Shown here one piece after another: positions 61,960-64,000 of a DNA stretch of 64,000 bases. Under the pieces are notes generated by a model, which was not told the DNA's origin, did no database searches, and worked only from the letters and a program-made list of their open reading frames with translations. The position numbers and the translations under genes are program-made. Source of the stretch: Roseovarius litorisediminis (GTDB taxonomy: Bacteria; Pseudomonadota; Alphaproteobacteria; Rhodobacterales; Rhodobacteraceae); assembly GCF_900172295.1 (NCBI RefSeq), contig NZ_FWFL01000006.1:186001-250000 (forward strand). The letters run 5' to 3'. The number at the start of each line of letters is the position of its first letter. The stretch's first letter is position 1.

Positions 61960-62085
61960 CGTTCCTGCGTAACGGCTTTTTTTCAGTCTGAACAGGGACT
62001 GCACCGCCCTTTTTGAATACCGGGGTTGACGCTGCCGCACGACACCCCGACATGTATAACGACACAACTATTTTTGCAGGAAACC

Positions 62086-62664
62086 ATGTCTAATCCAAAT
62101 GCTCCCGTTCTTGAATTCCTGCTAACCCGCAGATCTCGTCCGGCAAAAACCCTGACGACACCGGTGCCTGATCATGCCGCGCTACAACCTATCCTGACTG
62201 CTGCTGCGCGCAGCCCGGACCATGGCAAGCTTGAACCATGGCGGTTTATCGTACTCGAACGCACGGCGCTTCTGCGCCTTGCGGGTTTGGTTGCCACGCG
62301 TGGCGCTGCCATGCAACGCGACCAGAGCGATATCGACAAGGCCCGGAGCCAGTTTGAAAATGCACACCTTGCAGTGGCCGTGATCGCGGTGCAGAAACAC
62401 TCACCCAAAGTTCCAGCAATCGAGCAAAGTTATTCTGCCGGTGCGGTCTGCCTGGCCTTACTGAATGCAGCGCTTGCTTCGGGCTGGGGCGCAAACTGGT
62501 TGAGTGGCTGGGCTTCGCATGATCGCGAGTTTGTTGAACAGGGTCTTGGACTTGAGGACCACGAAAGGGTGGCTGGGCTCATCCACATCGGCACGGAAAC
62601 CAACGCCCCGCCAGAGCGGCCAAGGCCCAATATTGAGGCGATCACAACCTGGTTGCAAGAATGA
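62086..62664 (+). CDS. Nitroreductase-family FMN protein (YdjA-like)
   Basis: The 192-residue flavoprotein has the FMN-binding RRSRPAKTLTTPVPD (about 15-29), AARSPDHGKLEPWRFIVL (about 40-57), and WGANWLSGWASHD near 130 with a GLIHIGTET motif near 165. It matches the single-domain YdjA/TdcH subgroup of nitroreductases. The physiological substrate is unknown. The ATG at 62086 has GCAGG upstream. It overlaps the next gene by 4 bases. Confidence 0.87.
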   Translation: MSNPNAPVLEFLLTRRSRPAKTLTTPVPDHAALQPILTAAARSPDHGKLEPWRFIVLERTALLRLAGLVATRGAAMQRDQSDIDKARSQFENAHLAVAVIAVQKHSPKVPAIEQSYSAGAVCLALLNAALASGWGANWLSGWASHDREFVEQGLGLEDHERVAGLIHIGTETNAPPERPRPNIEAITTWLQE

Positions 62665-63365
62665 TCTTTTCCAGTTTCCTCAAAGCGTTGTCTCAGATTG
62701 GTGATCGTCGGTTTCGCAAGGTTCTGCTTTTGGGCGTCGGCCTGACTCTGGCACTATTGATTGCCGCTTACGCGATTGTACTAGCCTTGCTGCAATGGGG
62801 ACTGGGCGATAGCGCAACTCTGCCTCTGATCGGAGAAGTGACATGGCTAAACGATCTGCTTGGATGGGGCAGCCTGTTGCTGATGGTCATTCTGTCCGTC
62901 TTTTTGATGGTTCCAGTCGCCTCGGCGATCACCTCGATGTTTCTCGATGAGGTGGCGCAGGCAGTTGAGGATCAGCACTACCCAAACCTGCCAAAAGCCG
63001 CTCACATTCCTCTGGTCGACGCGCTGCGCGATACATTTAGCTTTCTGGGCATCCTGATCGGCGCAAACCTGCTGGCCTTTATCCTTTATGCGATCTTTTC
63101 ACCCTTCGCGCTTTTCATCTTCTGGGCACTCAACGGGTATCTACTGGGAATGGAATATTTTCAGCTGGCTGCGATGCGCAGAATCGGCCGCATACGCGCA
63201 AAAGAACTGCGCCGGAAGAATACTTTAACCATCTGGGCAGCAGGCACCCTGATGGCCATGCCGCTTTCAGTTCCACTGATCAATCTCGTGATCCCTATTT
63301 TGGGGGCTGCAACGTTCACTCACTTGTTTCACGCGATTCAGTCGAAGGCGGACCCATCCGGTTGA
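62661..63365 (+). CDS. EI24/CysZ-like membrane protein
   Basis: The 234-residue inner-membrane protein has about five to six hydrophobic segments (around 22-48, 66-92, 125-155, 155-175 and 200-225). The EI24-type stretches are VPVASAITSMFLDEVAQAVE and FSPFALFIFWALNGYLLGMEY with FQLAAMRR next. CysZ-type members move sulfate; others are uncharacterised. It is coupled to the nitroreductase gene by ATGA. Its last 50 bases overlap the convergent DUF1467 gene. Confidence 0.8.
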   Translation: MIFSSFLKALSQIGDRRFRKVLLLGVGLTLALLIAAYAIVLALLQWGLGDSATLPLIGEVTWLNDLLGWGSLLLMVILSVFLMVPVASAITSMFLDEVAQAVEDQHYPNLPKAAHIPLVDALRDTFSFLGILIGANLLAFILYAIFSPFALFIFWALNGYLLGMEYFQLAAMRRIGRIRAKELRRKNTLTIWAAGTLMAMPLSVPLINLVIPILGAATFTHLFHAIQSKADPSG

Positions 63366-63615
63366 ACATGTCGATATCACGTACACTGATAGCCCCGGAC
63401 AGAATAATCGACGCAATAATTCCCCAAAGCACCGCTGCGATACCCGTGGCAATATACGCCTTCTTTCGCAGGTGATGATGTTCGGGCGATCCGGCGTGTG
63501 TGCCGGGCACGATGTCGCCCAGATCGCCCTGAGTCTGAATACGGATCGGCAGCACGACCATAAAGGTCAGAGACCAGATCACCATGAACAGAACAATACC
63601 CGAAGCGATCCCCAT
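63316..63615 (-). CDS. DUF1467 family membrane protein
   Basis: The 99-residue protein has two helices (about 4-24 and 57-77) around a hydrophilic loop PIRIQTQGDLGDIVPGTHAG with SPEHHHLRKKA next. This is the DUF1467 pattern, commonly found behind methylmalonyl-CoA epimerase in Rhodobacterales. Its ATG shares one base with the epimerase stop (TGATG). It is convergent with and overlaps the EI24-type gene. Confidence 0.85.
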   Translation of the reverse strand: MGIASGIVLFMVIWSLTFMVVLPIRIQTQGDLGDIVPGTHAGSPEHHHLRKKAYIATGIAAVLWGIIASIILSGAISVRDIDMFNRMGPPSTESRETSE

Positions 63616-64000
63616 CAGACTTGCTCCAATTCCACAAGGCAACCATTGAAATCCTTAGGATGCAGGAACAATACCGGTTTACCATGGGCCCCGATCTTTG
63701 GCTCGCCCGTGCCCAGAACACGTGCACCCGAGGCCTTGAGATGGTCGCGTGCAGCGATGATATCATCAACTTCGTAACACACGTGGTGAATACCGCCTGA
63801 GGGGTTTTTTTCAAGAAACCCATTGATCGGGCTGTTCTCACCCAAGGGATAAAGCAATTCGATCTTTGTGTTCGGCAATTCAATGAAAACCACTGTCACG
63901 CCATGGTCCGGCTCATCCTGAGGGGCGCCAACGGTGGCCCCAAGGGCGGTACGATATTGCTCAGAAGCGGCGTCCAGGTCGGGCACGGCAATTGCGACAT
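63615..64000 (-). CDS. mce: Methylmalonyl-CoA epimerase (5' end beyond the window)
   Basis: At least 128 codons of a glyoxalase/VOC-fold epimerase are present; the start lies beyond position 64000, since the frame continues upstream as HVAIAVPDLDAASEQYR. Metal-site and family segments visible are VTVVFIELPNTKIELLYPL, NPSGGIHHVCYEVDDI and VLFLHPKDFNGCLVELEQV. The enzyme interconverts (R)- and (S)-methylmalonyl-CoA in propionate metabolism. DUF1467 follows with a one-base overlap. Confidence 0.9.
   Translation of the reverse strand, partial: VAIAVPDLDAASEQYRTALGATVGAPQDEPDHGVTVVFIELPNTKIELLYPLGENSPINGFLEKNPSGGIHHVCYEVDDIIAARDHLKASGARVLGTGEPKIGAHGKPVLFLHPKDFNGCLVELEQV

Noticed and set aside
1..64000. 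CRISPR arrays, rRNA, tRNA genes, prophage or integrative element
   Set aside because: No regularly spaced repeats, no recognisable rRNA or tRNA sequence, no integrase or phage structural genes were seen. The paired repeats at 17656, 27750 and 58841 have too few units for CRISPR.

Overview
The window reads as GC-rich chromosome from an alphaproteobacterium, most probably a marine Rhodobacteraceae (Roseobacter group). The reasons are the ChvG-ChvI / HprK / RapZ / EIIA-Man / HPr block with pckA divergent from chvI, a gcrA gene, small families typical of the group (DUF6473, DUF6455, DUF1467 behind methylmalonyl-CoA epimerase), and a Paracoccus-like sox locus. I found no rRNA, tRNA, CRISPR array, prophage or intact insertion sequence. 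One transposase remnant and one lower-GC gene are the only clear signs of gene turnover.

Layout. 1-6.8 kb: quaternary-amine uptake and catabolism, with a ProXVW/TmoXVW-like transporter divergent from a DeoR-type regulator and an MttB-superfamily methyltransferase. 7-8.8 kb: etfBA with a strong terminator. 8.8-12.9 kb: a DUF6473 protein, 3-hydroxybutyryl-CoA dehydrogenase, a RES-Xre toxin-antitoxin pair and an acyltransferase. 13-19.4 kb: the PTS-linked regulatory block, ChvGI and pckA. 19.5-27 kb: a basic-amino-acid ABC importer divergent from a TetR/BetI-type regulator, an AruH-like aminotransferase, an AruI-like ThDP decarboxylase and a dimethylarginine dimethylaminohydrolase, which together look like a methylarginine/arginine catabolic unit. 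27-27.8 kb: a decayed interval with a transposase tail and short repeats. 27.8-41.1 kb: a complete sox locus (soxRST divergent from soxVWXYZABCDEF, then a DUF302 protein and a second YeeE-type thiosulfate permease).

41-48.8 kb: a geranylgeranyl-reductase-like flavoprotein, an Lrp regulator divergent from a leucine-type amino acid dehydrogenase, a Clp-fold membrane protease, gcrA, an unusual stand-alone fliG and a cupredoxin. 48.9-50.1 kb: a nitrile-hydratase-family enzyme whose beta subunit is split into two genes, the three-subunit layout known from thiocyanate hydrolase. 50-58 kb: housekeeping genes (LpxL-like acyltransferase, hemF, an SDR lacking its catalytic Lys, an RsmC-like methyltransferase, clpS, AsmA, rimO). 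58-64 kb: a lower-GC orphan gene, repeat copies, trhA, several small conserved genes, a nitroreductase and the 5'-truncated epimerase gene.

Most interesting: (i) the DDAH + AruHI + ABC locus; (ii) the split nitrile hydratase / possible thiocyanate hydrolase near sox genes; (iii) a shared 20-bp imperfect palindrome in three sox intergenic gaps (V-S, W-X and A-B), the third lying just after a terminator-like hairpin that would split the sox operon; (iv) paired inverted TGTGG-type sites between the amine transporter and its DeoR regulator; (v) tandem GCTAAC sites upstream of pckA. All family names are from my reading of the protein sequences; no database search was run.
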